The position numbers and the translations under genes were made by a program. This document shows positions 41,274 to 50,220 of a stretch of 64,000 nt of DNA, piece after piece. This DNA is from Xenophilus aerolatus (GTDB taxonomy: Bacteria; Pseudomonadota; Gammaproteobacteria; Burkholderiales; Burkholderiaceae_C), in the NCBI GenBank assembly GCA_030418545.1, contig QAIB01000002.1:744001-808000 (forward strand), in the 5' to 3' direction. Numbering within the stretch: position 1 is the stretch's first letter; every line of letters begins with the position of its first letter. Below the pieces are notes generated by a model. The model worked only from the letters and a program-made list of their open reading frames with translations. It did no database searches and was not told where the DNA came from.

Positions 41274-43460
41274 TCAGAGCGAGGCCGTGAGGCCGAGCCG
41301 CAGCGTCCGCGGCGCGCCGGGGAACAGGTAGACGTGGCCGTACTGGTTGGGGGATTCCTTCCAGTAGCGGCGGTCGAAGAGGTTCTCGACACCCAGCGTC
41401 CAGGTGGTGGCGGTGCGGCCGATCTTCGTGTCGTAGCGCAGGGCGGTGTCCACGCGGGTCCAGGCCGGCAGGCGCAGGCTGCCGTCGGCCAGCACGTTGC
41501 GCCGGCCCTCGCGCGAGAGCAGCGCCTGCAGCTCGAACCCAGGCACGGCGGCCACGCGGTAGGCGGTCCGCAGGCGCCAGACCTGGTCGGGCACGTTCAC
41601 CGGTCGCTGGCCGTTGGCCTCGGGCGAGAAGCTGCTGCCGCGGCGCCTGGCGTCGATGAAGGTGGCGCCCCCGGCCAGCCGCCACGGGCCGCTGGCCCAC
41701 TGCACGTTCGCCTCCAGGCCGCGGTGGCGCGCCGTGCCGTCGTAGCGGCCGGTGCACTCGGCGCCCGTGTTCTCGCAGGCGTCGATGTTGGTCATCGGCC
41801 GCACGATGTTGAAGTACGCCAGCTGCCAGTTCAGGCCCTGGGACGGGTTGCCGCTGCCGCCCTTGAGGCCCAGCTCCCATTGCCGCGACGCGAGCGGGGG
41901 CAGCGCCTCGCCGGCATTGGTGTACTGCTGCGGTTTGCCGGGCACGAGCTGCGACTCCACACCCTTGCCCCAGCTCGCGTAGGCCATGAGATCGGGCTGC
42001 AGCGCATAGCTGAGCGCGACCCACGGCGTGGTCACGCCATCCTTGTAGCCGGTCGGCCGTGTCGCGTCGGTGCGCACGCTGTCGCGCGCGAAGCGCGTGT
42101 GACGCACGCCCACCCAGGTGGTGAAACGGTCGGTCCAGCGGATCGCGTCCTGCACCGACACCTCGGTGGAGCGCTCGTCGCGGTTGGTGTTGGGCGAGGT
42201 CAGCGTCGGGTCGGCCGGGACGATGGCGGTGCCCCACACATTGCCGCTGCCCACGTAGTTGTAGGCCTGGTCCTGGAAGCGGTTGCGCACGCGGCTGGCC
42301 AGGAGGCCGACGCTCAGGTCGTGCTGCACGCCGCCGGTGGTGATGCGGCCCTTGAGCGCCAGGTTGCCTGCGGTCTGGCGCCGTCGCTCGTTCTCGCTGC
42401 GGAAGTCGTAGAAGTCGAAGCTGCCGTCCGAGCAGTAGCGGTCGTAGCGTTCTTCCATGCTGCAGCCGAAGGCGTAGGCCAGGCGATCGTCGCTCTTCAG
42501 GCGCTGCTGGCCGATCTGCGCGCTCCAGCGCCAGTCGGCATTGAGCGCCTGCGTGAAGCGCAGCGTGCCGGTGAAGGCATCGAAGACCGAGGGCTGCGAC
42601 CAGGCCTGGTTGTTGAGGTTCAGCCGCGGATCGCCCGCGCGCGGCAGCAGATTGCCCAGCAGGCTGAAGCCGTTCTGGCTCGGCTGCGCCTTGTGGCTGG
42701 ATTCGAACTCGGCCTCCAGCAGCGAATCGCGCGAGAGTCGCCAGTCGGCGGCGAGCGAGAGCAGATGCCGGTTGCCGTCCAGGTCGAAGGTGCGCGGCTT
42801 CAGCTGTTCGCTCACCACGTTGAGGCGGTAGCCGAACTGCCGCTCGCTGCCGAAGCGCCCGCCCAGGTCGACGGCCCCCAGCAGGCTGCCGCGGCCCGAG
42901 ACCTCCGTGCGCACCTCGCGCAGGTCCTGCTCGGTGGGACGCTTCACGACGTAGTTCACCAGTCCGCCGGGTGCGCTGGTACCGGCCTGGATGCCGCTGG
43001 TGCCGCGCAGGATCTCGACGCGCTCCTTGTTGTCCAGCGGGATGGACGTCTCGGCGCTGATCGGCAGGGCCTCGCGCCGGTAGTTGAAGCGGTTGTCCAG
43101 CACGAAGCCGCGCACGCTCAGGAAGTCCCAGTAGCCGGCGGAGTTGTAGGCGTCGGTGACCGAGGCGTCGAATTGGGTGAGATCGGCCAGGCGGCGCGCC
43201 CCGCTGGACTGCAGCTCGGTGCTGTCGATCACCGTGGCCGAGATCGGCACGTCCTTGAGCGGCAGGTCGCCGAAGCCGCTCACGTCGGCCGACGGCGGCG
43301 TGCCGCGCTCGTCGATGGTGACGGCGGGCAGGGTGTCCGCCGCGGGCGCCTGCGCATGGGCGGCGTGTGCTATGAAAACCATAGCTGCCAGCGCAAGCGG
43401 GGCGGGCGCTGCAGGCCTTTTTGGTCTCAGTTTCGGGAGTGGACGGTGCGGAATCGCCAT
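41274..43460 (-). CDS. TonB-dependent receptor under TPP riboswitch control, putative thiamine/precursor uptake
   Basis: A 728-residue outer membrane receptor. Signal peptide ends AAHAQA; the plug domain includes LKDVPISATVIDSTELQSSG, LSVRGFVLDNRFNYRREALP and VEILRGTSGIQAGTSAPGGL, and a 22-strand barrel follows with the terminal GLTASL. By sequence it looks like the siderophore receptor group, but the TPP riboswitch in its 5' leader makes thiamine or a pyrimidine/thiazole precursor the likely cargo. The ATG at 43460 lies 86 bases beyond the riboswitch. Part of the signal peptide (RPAAPAPLALAAMVFIA) is encoded by a dispersed GCTAT-type repeat in antisense orientation. Confidence 0.88.
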   Translation of the reverse strand: MAIPHRPLPKLRPKRPAAPAPLALAAMVFIAHAAHAQAPAADTLPAVTIDERGTPPSADVSGFGDLPLKDVPISATVIDSTELQSSGARRLADLTQFDASVTDAYNSAGYWDFLSVRGFVLDNRFNYRREALPISAETSIPLDNKERVEILRGTSGIQAGTSAPGGLVNYVVKRPTEQDLREVRTEVSGRGSLLGAVDLGGRFGSERQFGYRLNVVSEQLKPRTFDLDGNRHLLSLAADWRLSRDSLLEAEFESSHKAQPSQNGFSLLGNLLPRAGDPRLNLNNQAWSQPSVFDAFTGTLRFTQALNADWRWSAQIGQQRLKSDDRLAYAFGCSMEERYDRYCSDGSFDFYDFRSENERRRQTAGNLALKGRITTGGVQHDLSVGLLASRVRNRFQDQAYNYVGSGNVWGTAIVPADPTLTSPNTNRDERSTEVSVQDAIRWTDRFTTWVGVRHTRFARDSVRTDATRPTGYKDGVTTPWVALSYALQPDLMAYASWGKGVESQLVPGKPQQYTNAGEALPPLASRQWELGLKGGSGNPSQGLNWQLAYFNIVRPMTNIDACENTGAECTGRYDGTARHRGLEANVQWASGPWRLAGGATFIDARRRGSSFSPEANGQRPVNVPDQVWRLRTAYRVAAVPGFELQALLSREGRRNVLADGSLRLPAWTRVDTALRYDTKIGRTATTWTLGVENLFDRRYWKESPNQYGHVYLFPGAPRTLRLGLTASL
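43369..43424 (+). repeat. Dispersed GCTAT-type repeat, copy 5, in a signal peptide
   Basis: On the plus strand it begins GCTATGAAAACCATAGCTGC and ends GGGCGCTGCAGGCCTTTTTG. It lies entirely within the TonB receptor coding sequence (opposite strand), where it encodes the hydrophobic core of the signal peptide. Confidence 0.8.
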
Positions 43461-43545
43461 GACGTGTTCGAAGACGCGATGGCAGGTGGGCGGGATGCGT
43501 GGGCCCCGATGCACAGGCCCGAGAGATGCTGTGCGGCCGACGGAT

Positions 43546-43621
43546 CTGCTTCCCTGCGCGAGGATTACCTCAATCAGGTTCAAAGGGACTCTCTCAGTCC
43601 ACCTCGCGGTGAACACCCCTA
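43546..43621 (-). promoter_or_regulatory. TPP riboswitch of the TonB receptor gene
   Basis: On the minus strand the thi-box elements appear in order: GGGGTG near the 5' end, CTGAGAGAGTCCCTTTGAAC, CCTGAT and the 3' segment GCGCAGGGAAGC. Thiamine pyrophosphate binding should switch off the receptor gene 86 bases downstream. The 3' half is identical to the second riboswitch at 49017. Confidence 0.95.
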
Positions 43622-43666
43622 GCGGCCCCGGCGCGGCGGCAGGCGCTGCGCCGGGGTGGGCGGAGT

Positions 43667-44614
43667 TTAGCGGCCCGCGGCCGGCGGGTGCTGGGCGATG
43701 GCGTCCATCAGCGCGCGCGCCGCGGCTTCAGGATCGTCCGCGCCGACGATGGCGCGCACCACCGCTACCGATCCCACGCCCGCGGCCATGGCGGCCGGCA
43801 CACGCGACACGTCGAAGCCGCCGATCGCGACCAGCGGGTAGCCGCGCATCAGCTGCGCATAGCACTTCAGGCGAGTGAGTCCCTGTGGCGCGGTGGCCAT
43901 CAGCTTGAGCGTGGTCGGGAACACGGCGCCCAGGGCCAGGTAGCTCGGGCTCACCGCATCGGCACGCTGCATCTCCGCATAGCCATGGGTGCTCACGCCC
44001 AGGCGCAGGCCGGCGCGGCGAATCGCGTCGACGTCGGACTCGGTGAGCGCGTCCAGGTCTTCCTGCCCCAGGTGCACGCCATAGGCACCGGCCTCGATGG
44101 CCGCCTGCCAGTGGTCGTTGATGAAGAGCAGGGCCGGTGTGCCCTGCACGGCGGCGACGGCGGCACGGACTTCGGCCTGCACGGCCCGCGCGTCGCCGGA
44201 CTTGAAGCGCAGCTGCACCGTCGGCACGCCGGCGCGTGCCATGCGGCCGACCCAGGCCGCGTCCGGCAGCACGGCATACAGGCCGAGCTGCGCGGGGCAG
44301 GGCGCGAAGGCGTCGTCGCGCGCCTGCGGCGGAAACTCCCGCAGGTCGAAGTCCACCGGCGTGGCGGGCCAGCGCTGTGCCTCGAACAGGCCCAGTCGCC
44401 GGCTCTGCGCCTGCCACGCGCGGGCCAGGCACTCGGCATCGGCCTCGATGAAGCCCATCAGCGCGGCGGCCTGGCGCACGCCGCGGTAGACCGGATCGTC
44501 CGACGCGTAGTGCTGCGGCACCACCGGCGGATGCGCCCCGAAGCGCGGCAGGTGCGCCGTGAGGATGGCCATCGCAATGCTGTTGGCGTCGGGGGAGTTC
44601 ATGCTGCGGGTCAT
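43667..44614 (-). CDS. thiE: Thiamine-phosphate synthase with an N-terminal extension
   Basis: A 315-residue protein whose C-terminal part (from about residue 110) is a normal ThiE barrel joining hydroxymethylpyrimidine diphosphate to thiazole phosphate. Motifs: [48 protein letters not shown] and VAIGGFD. The usual enzyme has about 210 residues; here about 105 extra N-terminal residues (with [20 protein letters not shown] and [20 protein letters not shown]) are unrecognised. The ATG at 44614 overlaps the thiG stop; ATG 44602 is an alternative. It is last in thiOSGE. Confidence 0.9.
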   Translation of the reverse strand: MTRSMNSPDANSIAMAILTAHLPRFGAHPPVVPQHYASDDPVYRGVRQAAALMGFIEADAECLARAWQAQSRRLGLFEAQRWPATPVDFDLREFPPQARDDAFAPCPAQLGLYAVLPDAAWVGRMARAGVPTVQLRFKSGDARAVQAEVRAAVAAVQGTPALLFINDHWQAAIEAGAYGVHLGQEDLDALTESDVDAIRRAGLRLGVSTHGYAEMQRADAVSPSYLALGAVFPTTLKLMATAPQGLTRLKCYAQLMRGYPLVAIGGFDVSRVPAAMAAGVGSVAVVRAIVGADDPEAAARALMDAIAQHPPAAGR

Positions 44615-45429
44615 CCGTGGTGGTGCCAGAAAGGGGTGCCCAGCACGGGCGTGCTGGGCTGGGCATTGTCGGCGGCGGCCATAGCCCCGGCCCGGCGCGC
44701 GCTGCGGCCGGCCTGCACTGCGTCGGCAAAGGCGCCGGCCATGGCGACCGGGTCCTGCGCGAGCGCGACCGCGGTGTTGAGCAGCACGCCGTCGTAGCCC
44801 CATTCCATCACCTGGCAGGCATGCGAGGGCAGACCGAGGCCGGCATCGACCAGCATCGGTACCTGGAGGCGCTCGCGCAGCATCTGCAATGCGTAGGGGT
44901 TGACCGGACCGCGGCCGGTGCCGATGGGCGCGGCCCAGGGCATCACGGCCTGGCAGCCGACATCCACCAGCCGCTGGCACAGCACCAGGTCCTCGGTGCA
45001 ATAGGGCAGCACCTGGAAGCCGTCGGCGATGAGCAGCCGCGCTGCCTCGACCAGGTTCAGCGTGTCGGGCTGCAGGGTGTAGTCGTCGCCGATCAGCTCG
45101 AGCTTGAGCCAGGGCGTCTCGAAGACCTCGCGCGCCATCTGCGCGGTGGCGATCACTTCCTGGATGCTGTGGCAGCCCGCCGTGTTGGGCAGCACGGGCA
45201 CGCCCAGGCGCCTGAGCAGGCTCCAGAAACCGCCACCGGCGGCAGCGCCGTCGGACGCCGCGCCCTGGCGCCGCAGCGAGGCCGTGAGCATGGCCGGCCG
45301 GGCGCGTTGCACGGCGGCTTCCAGCACGTCGGGAGAGGGGTAACGCGCCGTGCCCAGCAGCAGCCGGCTGTCGAAGCGCTGGCCGTACAGCACCAGCGCG
45401 TCGTCGTGGGTCGTGTCGTCGCTGCGCAT
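44611..45429 (-). CDS. thiG: Thiazole synthase
   Basis: A 272-residue enzyme that forms the thiazole ring from deoxyxylulose phosphate, dehydroglycine and ThiS thiocarboxylate. The catalytic lysine sits in [10 protein letters not shown]. Other family blocks are [52 protein letters not shown] and VLLNTAVA. An Ala/Gly-rich insertion ([13 protein letters not shown]) follows LTASLRR. It starts four bases after the thiS stop and overlaps thiE. Confidence 0.95.
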   Translation of the reverse strand: MRSDDTTHDDALVLYGQRFDSRLLLGTARYPSPDVLEAAVQRARPAMLTASLRRQGAASDGAAAGGGFWSLLRRLGVPVLPNTAGCHSIQEVIATAQMAREVFETPWLKLELIGDDYTLQPDTLNLVEAARLLIADGFQVLPYCTEDLVLCQRLVDVGCQAVMPWAAPIGTGRGPVNPYALQMLRERLQVPMLVDAGLGLPSHACQVMEWGYDGVLLNTAVALAQDPVAMAGAFADAVQAGRSARRAGAMAAADNAQPSTPVLGTPFWHHHG

Positions 45430-45432
45430 CGC

Positions 45433-45630
45433 TCAGCCTCCGGTCACGGGCCGGATGACCTCGACGTCGTCGCCGTCGTGCAGCTCGCGCTGGGCATAGG
45501 CCGAGCGCGGCACGAACTCGCGATTGACCGCGGCCGCGAAGGGCGGCTGCGGCGCCAGCAGCGCGATGGCTTCGGCCAGGGTGGCGGGTGCGTCGAGCTC
45601 GCGCGGCTCGCCGTTGATCAGGATGTTCAC
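45433..45630 (-). CDS. thiS: Sulfur carrier protein ThiS
   Basis: A 65-residue ubiquitin-like carrier that delivers sulfur to thiazole synthase as a C-terminal thiocarboxylate. It ends in the essential diglycine (VIRPVTGG). The beta-grasp opening ILINGEPRELDAPATLAEAI is typical. It starts at a GTG overlapping the thiO stop, so a scan for ATG starts would miss it. It lies between thiO and thiG, as expected. Confidence 0.95.
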   Translation of the reverse strand: MNILINGEPRELDAPATLAEAIALLAPQPPFAAAVNREFVPRSAYAQRELHDGDDVEVIRPVTGG

Positions 45631-46748
45631 GTCTCGGTCTCCTCGTCGCCGCAGCGAAGGTCGGTGTCGATGTCGATCTCGAAGTCGCGCGCCAGCGTCG
45701 GCGCGTCGTCGGCCAGGCACTGCCAGGCGGCATCGAGCAGGGCCGGCGCGATCATGAACCCGTGGCGGTACAGGCCGTTGATCTGCAGCACGCGCGGCCG
45801 GCGCCAGCGCAACGCGGGCCGGTTGTCGGGCAGGGTGGGGCGGCACTGCGTGGCGATCTCCACGATGCGCGCCTCGCCGAAGCCCGGGTGCACCGCGTAG
45901 GCGGCGCTCAGCAGTTCCATCGTCGAGCGCACGCTGGCGGGCGACAGGTCCTGCGATTCGATCTCGGTCGCGCCGATCACGAACAGGTGGTCCGGCTTGG
46001 GCGCGATGTAGAGCGGGTAGCGCGGATGCACCAGCCGCGTCGGGCGGTGCAGTTCGACGTCGGGCGCATGTACGCGGATCACCTCGCCGCGCACGCCGCG
46101 CAACTGCGGCCACTCGGTGCGGGCGCCCAGACCGCGGCAGTCGATCACGCGGGCGTCCGGTCCGGGTGCGAAGTCGTCGGGCGAGCGGGGGCTGTGCCAA
46201 TGCAACGTCACCCGGGTGTCGGCTTCCAGCGCCGCGCGCAGCGCATCCAGCAGGCCGCGGTTGTCGAGCTGGCCTTCGCCAGGCAGCCACCAGCCGCGCA
46301 TGAAGCGCCCGGTCAGCGCGGGCTCCAGGGCCGCGAGTGCCGGCGCATCGAGCGCCTGCATCGGCGGCAGGCCGTCCACGCTGGCCTGCGTGCGGCGCAG
46401 CGTGCCGGCCAGGCGCTCGGCCTCGGCCGCGTCCTGCCGGTGCCAGACGATGAGGGTGCCTGCCTGCTGGAAGAACACCGGCTGCGGCAGCACGGCCAGC
46501 AACTGCGGCCAGCGCGCCAGGCTGTGCAGGCCCATGCGCACCAGCGCCGGCGGCGCGACAGCGGATTCGGCCAGCGGCGCCAGCATGGCGGCCGCGACGC
46601 GTGCGGCGGCCTGGTCGGCCTCGGGCCCGCCCGCATCGTGCACCGACACTTCGCAGCCGGCCCGTGCGAGCGTCAGTGCGACGAGTCGGCCCATGAGGCC
46701 GGCGCCGAGCACGTGGGCCTGGCGAAAGGGCAACGGCGCGGCGTTCAT
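45627..46748 (-). CDS. thiO: Glycine oxidase ThiO
   Basis: A 373-residue FAD enzyme that oxidises glycine to the iminoglycine used for thiazole formation. The dinucleotide-binding motif VLGAGLMGRLVALTLARAG is at the N-terminus, and the D-amino acid oxidase-type C-terminal segment QCRPTLPDNRPALRW and LYRHGFMIAPALLD follows. The start MNAAPLPF is the only ATG that keeps the dinucleotide motif near the N-terminus. It is first of thiO-thiS-thiG-thiE, and lies only 17 bases from the divergent thiD start, with no riboswitch in between. Confidence 0.92.
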   Translation of the reverse strand: MNAAPLPFRQAHVLGAGLMGRLVALTLARAGCEVSVHDAGGPEADQAAARVAAAMLAPLAESAVAPPALVRMGLHSLARWPQLLAVLPQPVFFQQAGTLIVWHRQDAAEAERLAGTLRRTQASVDGLPPMQALDAPALAALEPALTGRFMRGWWLPGEGQLDNRGLLDALRAALEADTRVTLHWHSPRSPDDFAPGPDARVIDCRGLGARTEWPQLRGVRGEVIRVHAPDVELHRPTRLVHPRYPLYIAPKPDHLFVIGATEIESQDLSPASVRSTMELLSAAYAVHPGFGEARIVEIATQCRPTLPDNRPALRWRRPRVLQINGLYRHGFMIAPALLDAAWQCLADDAPTLARDFEIDIDTDLRCGDEETET

Positions 46749-46765
46749 GCGACTCCCTCGCGGCC

Positions 46766-47650
46766 GTGGCCGATAATTTTTCGGTGAGCACACCTTCCAC
46801 GTTCCCCGCACCGGCGTCGCGCTACGTCCGCGTCCTGTCCATCGCCGGTTCCGACAGCGGCGGCGGCGCCGGCATCCAGGCCGACCTCAAGACCTTCGCT
46901 GCGCTGGGCTGCTACGGCATGACGGCGATCACCGCGCTCACGGCGCAGAACACGCGCGGCGTAGGCGGCATCCATGCCGTGCCGCCAGCCTTCCTCAAGG
47001 CGCAGCTGCAGGCGGTGATCGAGGACATCGGCGTCGACGCCGTCAAGCTCGGCATGCTGCACGCGCCCGAGGTGGTTGAGGTCGTGGCCTGGGCCATCGA
47101 CCACTACGGGCTGCAGCGCGTGGTGCTCGACCCGGTGATGGTCGCCACCAGCGGCGACCGGCTGATCGCGCAGGAGACGGTGCAGGTCATGGTGCGCGAG
47201 CTGTTCCCGCGCGCGGCCGTCGTCACGCCCAACCTCGACGAGGCGGCGCTGCTGGTGGGCCATCGCATTGCGGGCGAGGGCGACATGCAGGCCGCCGCGG
47301 CCGAACTGCTCTCGCTGGGCGCGCGCGCCGTGCTGCTCAAGGGCGGCCACCTGCCGGGCGACGAGGTCGTGGACCTGCTGCTGCGCCACGACGCTGGCCC
47401 GGCACGCTGGACCGCCCGCCGCGTCGCCAGCCGCAACCTGCACGGCACGGGCTGCACGCTGTCCTCGGCCATCGCCTGCGGTCTGGCGCGCGGCGACGAC
47501 CTGCCGCACGCCGTGGGCGCCGCGCACGCCTATGTGCAGGGCGCCATGCGCGCCGGTGCCGAGGTCGCCACAGGCCATGGACACGGGCCGCTCAACCATG
47601 GCTTCGCGCCGCGGCCAGCGCAGTTGGCGCCGCTGGACGCGCGCGCGTAA
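46766..47650 (+). CDS. thiD: Hydroxymethylpyrimidine / phosphomethylpyrimidine kinase
   Basis: A 294-residue ribokinase-fold enzyme that phosphorylates hydroxymethylpyrimidine twice. Family blocks: VLSIAGSDSGGGAGIQADLK, GCYGMTAITALTAQNT, VKLGMLHAPEVVEVVA, VLDPVMVATSGDRLI, TPNLDEAALLVG, VLLKGGHLPGDEVVDLL and the anion-hole segment NLHGTGCTLSSAIACGLARG. GTG at 46766 or GTG at 46784 could be the start; both are very close to divergent thiO. The 3' end overlaps the convergent cytX by 59 bases. Confidence 0.93.
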   Translation: MADNFSVSTPSTFPAPASRYVRVLSIAGSDSGGGAGIQADLKTFAALGCYGMTAITALTAQNTRGVGGIHAVPPAFLKAQLQAVIEDIGVDAVKLGMLHAPEVVEVVAWAIDHYGLQRVVLDPVMVATSGDRLIAQETVQVMVRELFPRAAVVTPNLDEAALLVGHRIAGEGDMQAAAAELLSLGARAVLLKGGHLPGDEVVDLLLRHDAGPARWTARRVASRNLHGTGCTLSSAIACGLARGDDLPHAVGAAHAYVQGAMRAGAEVATGHGHGPLNHGFAPRPAQLAPLDARA

Positions 47651-48926
47651 GGCGCGCCAGCACGAAGGTCACTGCCAGCGTCGGCAGTGCCGAGCCGGCC
47701 TGCGGGGCCCAGGCGGCCAGGCCGTGGTACAGCGCGATGCCGCCGATCCACAGCGCCGCCGCCACCGGCTCCACGCGCCGAGCGGTCGTGGAGGCATCGC
47801 CGCCGCCCAACCGCCCGAGGATCACGCCGTACAGCGGCACGAACACCGAACTCAGCATGAGCAAAAAGGGCTCCAGCGTGTGCATGGGCAGCACCAGCGC
47901 CAGCCCGGTGCACAGCAGCGCCAGGCCCAGGCCCCAGCGCCGCACGCTCCAGCGCGGGCGCAGGCTGTGGGCCGACACGGCGCCCGAATAGACGTCGCCG
48001 TACGCGTTGTCCAGCTCGTCGACGAGGATCAGGCCCAGCGCCACCAGGCCGCCCTGCGCCAGCAGCAGCGCGGTGACCAGGCCGGTGCCCGGGTCGGCCA
48101 CGCTGACCACCATCACGCCCAGCGCGTAGCACCAGATGTTGGCCGCCGCATAGCCCAGCCAGGTGCCGCCGAAGGCACCGCCGAGGCCCCCGGCCGCGCG
48201 CCGGCCGTGGCGTGCATAGTCGGCCACCAGCGGCAGCCAGGACACGGGCATCGCGATCACCAGGTCCATGGCGCCGAACAGCCCCATGCTGCCGTCGCCC
48301 GGCCGCGCCCAGAACGCGGCCCAGCCCTGGGCATGCAGCCGGGTCGCGAACTGCCAGGTCAGCCACAGCAGCGACACGATCACCAGCGGCAGGCCGAATC
48401 GGCTCACGAAGCGGCGCACCAGCGTGACCATCGAGCCGCCCAGCAGCGCCAGCAGCACCGCGCCCCACAGCAGGGTCGGCAGCAGCGTGCCCAGCCAGCC
48501 CGTGGCGCTCCAGCCGGTCGCCTGTGCCGCGATGGCCTGCGTGCCTTCGCGCATCACCACCAGCTCGAAGGTGGTCCATCCGACGAGCTGCGCGATGTTG
48601 AGCAGCACCGGCAGGCGCGCGAAGGCGCTGCCATAGGTCGCATGCATCAGGCCGGCGCTGGCCAGCCCGCTCTGGCAGCCCAGGCGCGCCGTCCAGGCCA
48701 GCAGCCCGGCGCCGATCGCCGAGCCCAGCAAGATCGCGAGCGCTGCATCGCGCGTACCCACCGCGGGCACCAGGTAGGCGCCGATCTGCATGACCAGCAG
48801 GCCGACACCGAGGCTGAACCACAGCGAGGCGTGGTCGTGCCAGCCGAACACGCGCTGCGCATCGGGCAGCGGCGTCAGCGCTTCGTTGAGGGCCGGCGTG
48901 GCGGCGGGGTCGGTCGGGATTGCCAT
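47592..48926 (-). CDS. cytX: Hydroxymethylpyrimidine transporter CytX
   Basis: A 444-residue NCS1-family inner membrane permease with about twelve helices. The N-terminal half (WHDHASLWFSLGVGLLVMQI, GAYLVPAVGTRDAALAILLG) and LVADYARHGRRAAGGLGGAF fit the CytX branch, which is typically TPP-regulated and imports the pyrimidine moiety of thiamine. A TPP riboswitch lies 91-178 bases upstream, supporting that role. It ends inside the 3' part of the opposite-strand thiD gene. Confidence 0.92.
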   Translation of the reverse strand: MAIPTDPAATPALNEALTPLPDAQRVFGWHDHASLWFSLGVGLLVMQIGAYLVPAVGTRDAALAILLGSAIGAGLLAWTARLGCQSGLASAGLMHATYGSAFARLPVLLNIAQLVGWTTFELVVMREGTQAIAAQATGWSATGWLGTLLPTLLWGAVLLALLGGSMVTLVRRFVSRFGLPLVIVSLLWLTWQFATRLHAQGWAAFWARPGDGSMGLFGAMDLVIAMPVSWLPLVADYARHGRRAAGGLGGAFGGTWLGYAAANIWCYALGVMVVSVADPGTGLVTALLLAQGGLVALGLILVDELDNAYGDVYSGAVSAHSLRPRWSVRRWGLGLALLCTGLALVLPMHTLEPFLLMLSSVFVPLYGVILGRLGGGDASTTARRVEPVAAALWIGGIALYHGLAAWAPQAGSALPTLAVTFVLARLTRARPAAPTALAAARSHG

Positions 48927-49016
48927 CGATTTGCTCCGTGCAAAGTCATGGCAGGTGGGCGGTTTCCGGAACGGACAGTCGATGGAGACGGGTCCCTGCC
49001 GGAGTTCGGCAGCCGG

Positions 49017-49104
49017 ATCGGCTTCCCTGCGCGAGGATTACCTCAATCAGGTTCAAAGGGACTCTCTCAGTCGGCGCCTGCAGCGGCAGGGCCAACACCC
49101 CCAG
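49017..49104 (-). promoter_or_regulatory. TPP riboswitch of cytX
   Basis: On the minus strand: GGGGGTG, a longer variable P3-like hairpin (GGCCCTGCCGCTGCAGGCGCC), CTGAGAGAGTCCCTTTGAAC, CCTGATTGAGG and GCGCAGGGAAGC. It precedes the CytX start by about 90 bases. The half from CTGAGA to GGGAAGC is identical to the riboswitch at 43546. Confidence 0.95.
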
Positions 49105-49182
49105 CGAACGCCCCGCGACATGCGGGGCATTGGACATTCTAGGCCGGCATGGCGGCAGGCCAGGGCGTCGCGAACGGCGGCT

Positions 49183-50211
49183 TCAGCCGTGCGGCACGCC
49201 CAGCAGTTCGTGCAGCCGCGTGCTGGTCGTCGTGTACTGCAGCGGCGGCACCTTGCCGTCGAAGACGATCTCGGCGGCGGCCCAGGCGGCCAGCGTGGCC
49301 TCGTGGAAGCCGCAGACGATCAGCTTGCGCTTGCCCGCGTAGGTGTTGATGTCGCCCACGGCGAAGAGGCCGCGCTCGCGCGTCTCGTAGCGCGTGGTGT
49401 CGACCGGCACCTGCTTGCGCTCGAGTTCCAGGCCCCAGTCGGCGATCGGGCCCAGGCGTGGCGAGATGCCCTGGCAGACCACCAGCGCGTCGAGCCGCAG
49501 CACCACGGTCTGCCCGTCGGGCGTGGCGATGACGAGCTGTCGGCCGTCGAAGGCACCCGGCTGGCCGATCACGAGGTGGATGTCGCCGGCGTCGATGCGC
49601 GCGCGCAGCCGCGCCACCGCCGCCTCGTCGCCGCGGAAGGCGTCGCGACGGTGCAGCAGCATGACTTCGCGCGCCACGCCCACCAGCGCCAGCGCGGCCT
49701 CGACCGCGGCCTCCTCGCCGCCGTGCACGACCACCGACTGGCCGGCGAAGCGGCCGAAATCGGAGGGGTGGTAGAAGAGCTGACGGCCCTCGTAGGCCTC
49801 GGCGCCGTCGACGCCCAGCTTCTTGGGCACGAAGGCGCCCACGCCGGCCGCGAGGAAGACGGTCCTGGCCAAGAAGGTCTTGCCGCCGGTGGTGCCGGCG
49901 CGCCAGCGGCCATCGGGTTCGCGCACCAGGGTCGACACCTGCTCGCCCAGGTGCATCGGCACCTTGAAGGGCGCGAGTTGCGCGAGCAGCGCCTGCGCCA
50001 GCCCGCGGCCGGTGGTCGCGGGCGTGCCGGGAATGTCGTAGATGGGTTTGTCACCGTACAGCTCGACGCATTGGCCGCCCGCATGGGGCAGGGCGTCGAC
50101 GATGTGGCAGGGGATTTCGAGCAGGCCCAGCTGGAAGGCCTGGAACAGCCCCACCGGACCGGCGCCGATGATCAGCGCGCTCGTCTCGATCGGGGCTGCG
50201 GTGTCACTCAC
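49183..50211 (-). CDS. Ferredoxin--NADP+ reductase, thioredoxin-reductase-like type
   Basis: A 342-residue flavoprotein. It has the FAD motif IIGAGPVGLFQAFQLGLLEI, the NADPH motif VVHGGEEAAVEAALALVG and the FAD-binding GLFAVGDINTYAGKRKLIVCG, but it lacks the CxxC redox pair of thioredoxin reductase, as in ferredoxin reductases of this group. It starts at a GTG nine bases after fdxA, suggesting that FdxA is its partner. The two genes follow cysHDN on the same strand, so they may provide reduced ferredoxin for sulfite reductase (inference). Confidence 0.9.
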   Translation of the reverse strand: MSDTAAPIETSALIIGAGPVGLFQAFQLGLLEIPCHIVDALPHAGGQCVELYGDKPIYDIPGTPATTGRGLAQALLAQLAPFKVPMHLGEQVSTLVREPDGRWRAGTTGGKTFLARTVFLAAGVGAFVPKKLGVDGAEAYEGRQLFYHPSDFGRFAGQSVVVHGGEEAAVEAALALVGVAREVMLLHRRDAFRGDEAAVARLRARIDAGDIHLVIGQPGAFDGRQLVIATPDGQTVVLRLDALVVCQGISPRLGPIADWGLELERKQVPVDTTRYETRERGLFAVGDINTYAGKRKLIVCGFHEATLAAWAAAEIVFDGKVPPLQYTTTSTRLHELLGVPHG

Positions 50212-50220
50212 CGGGCCGGC

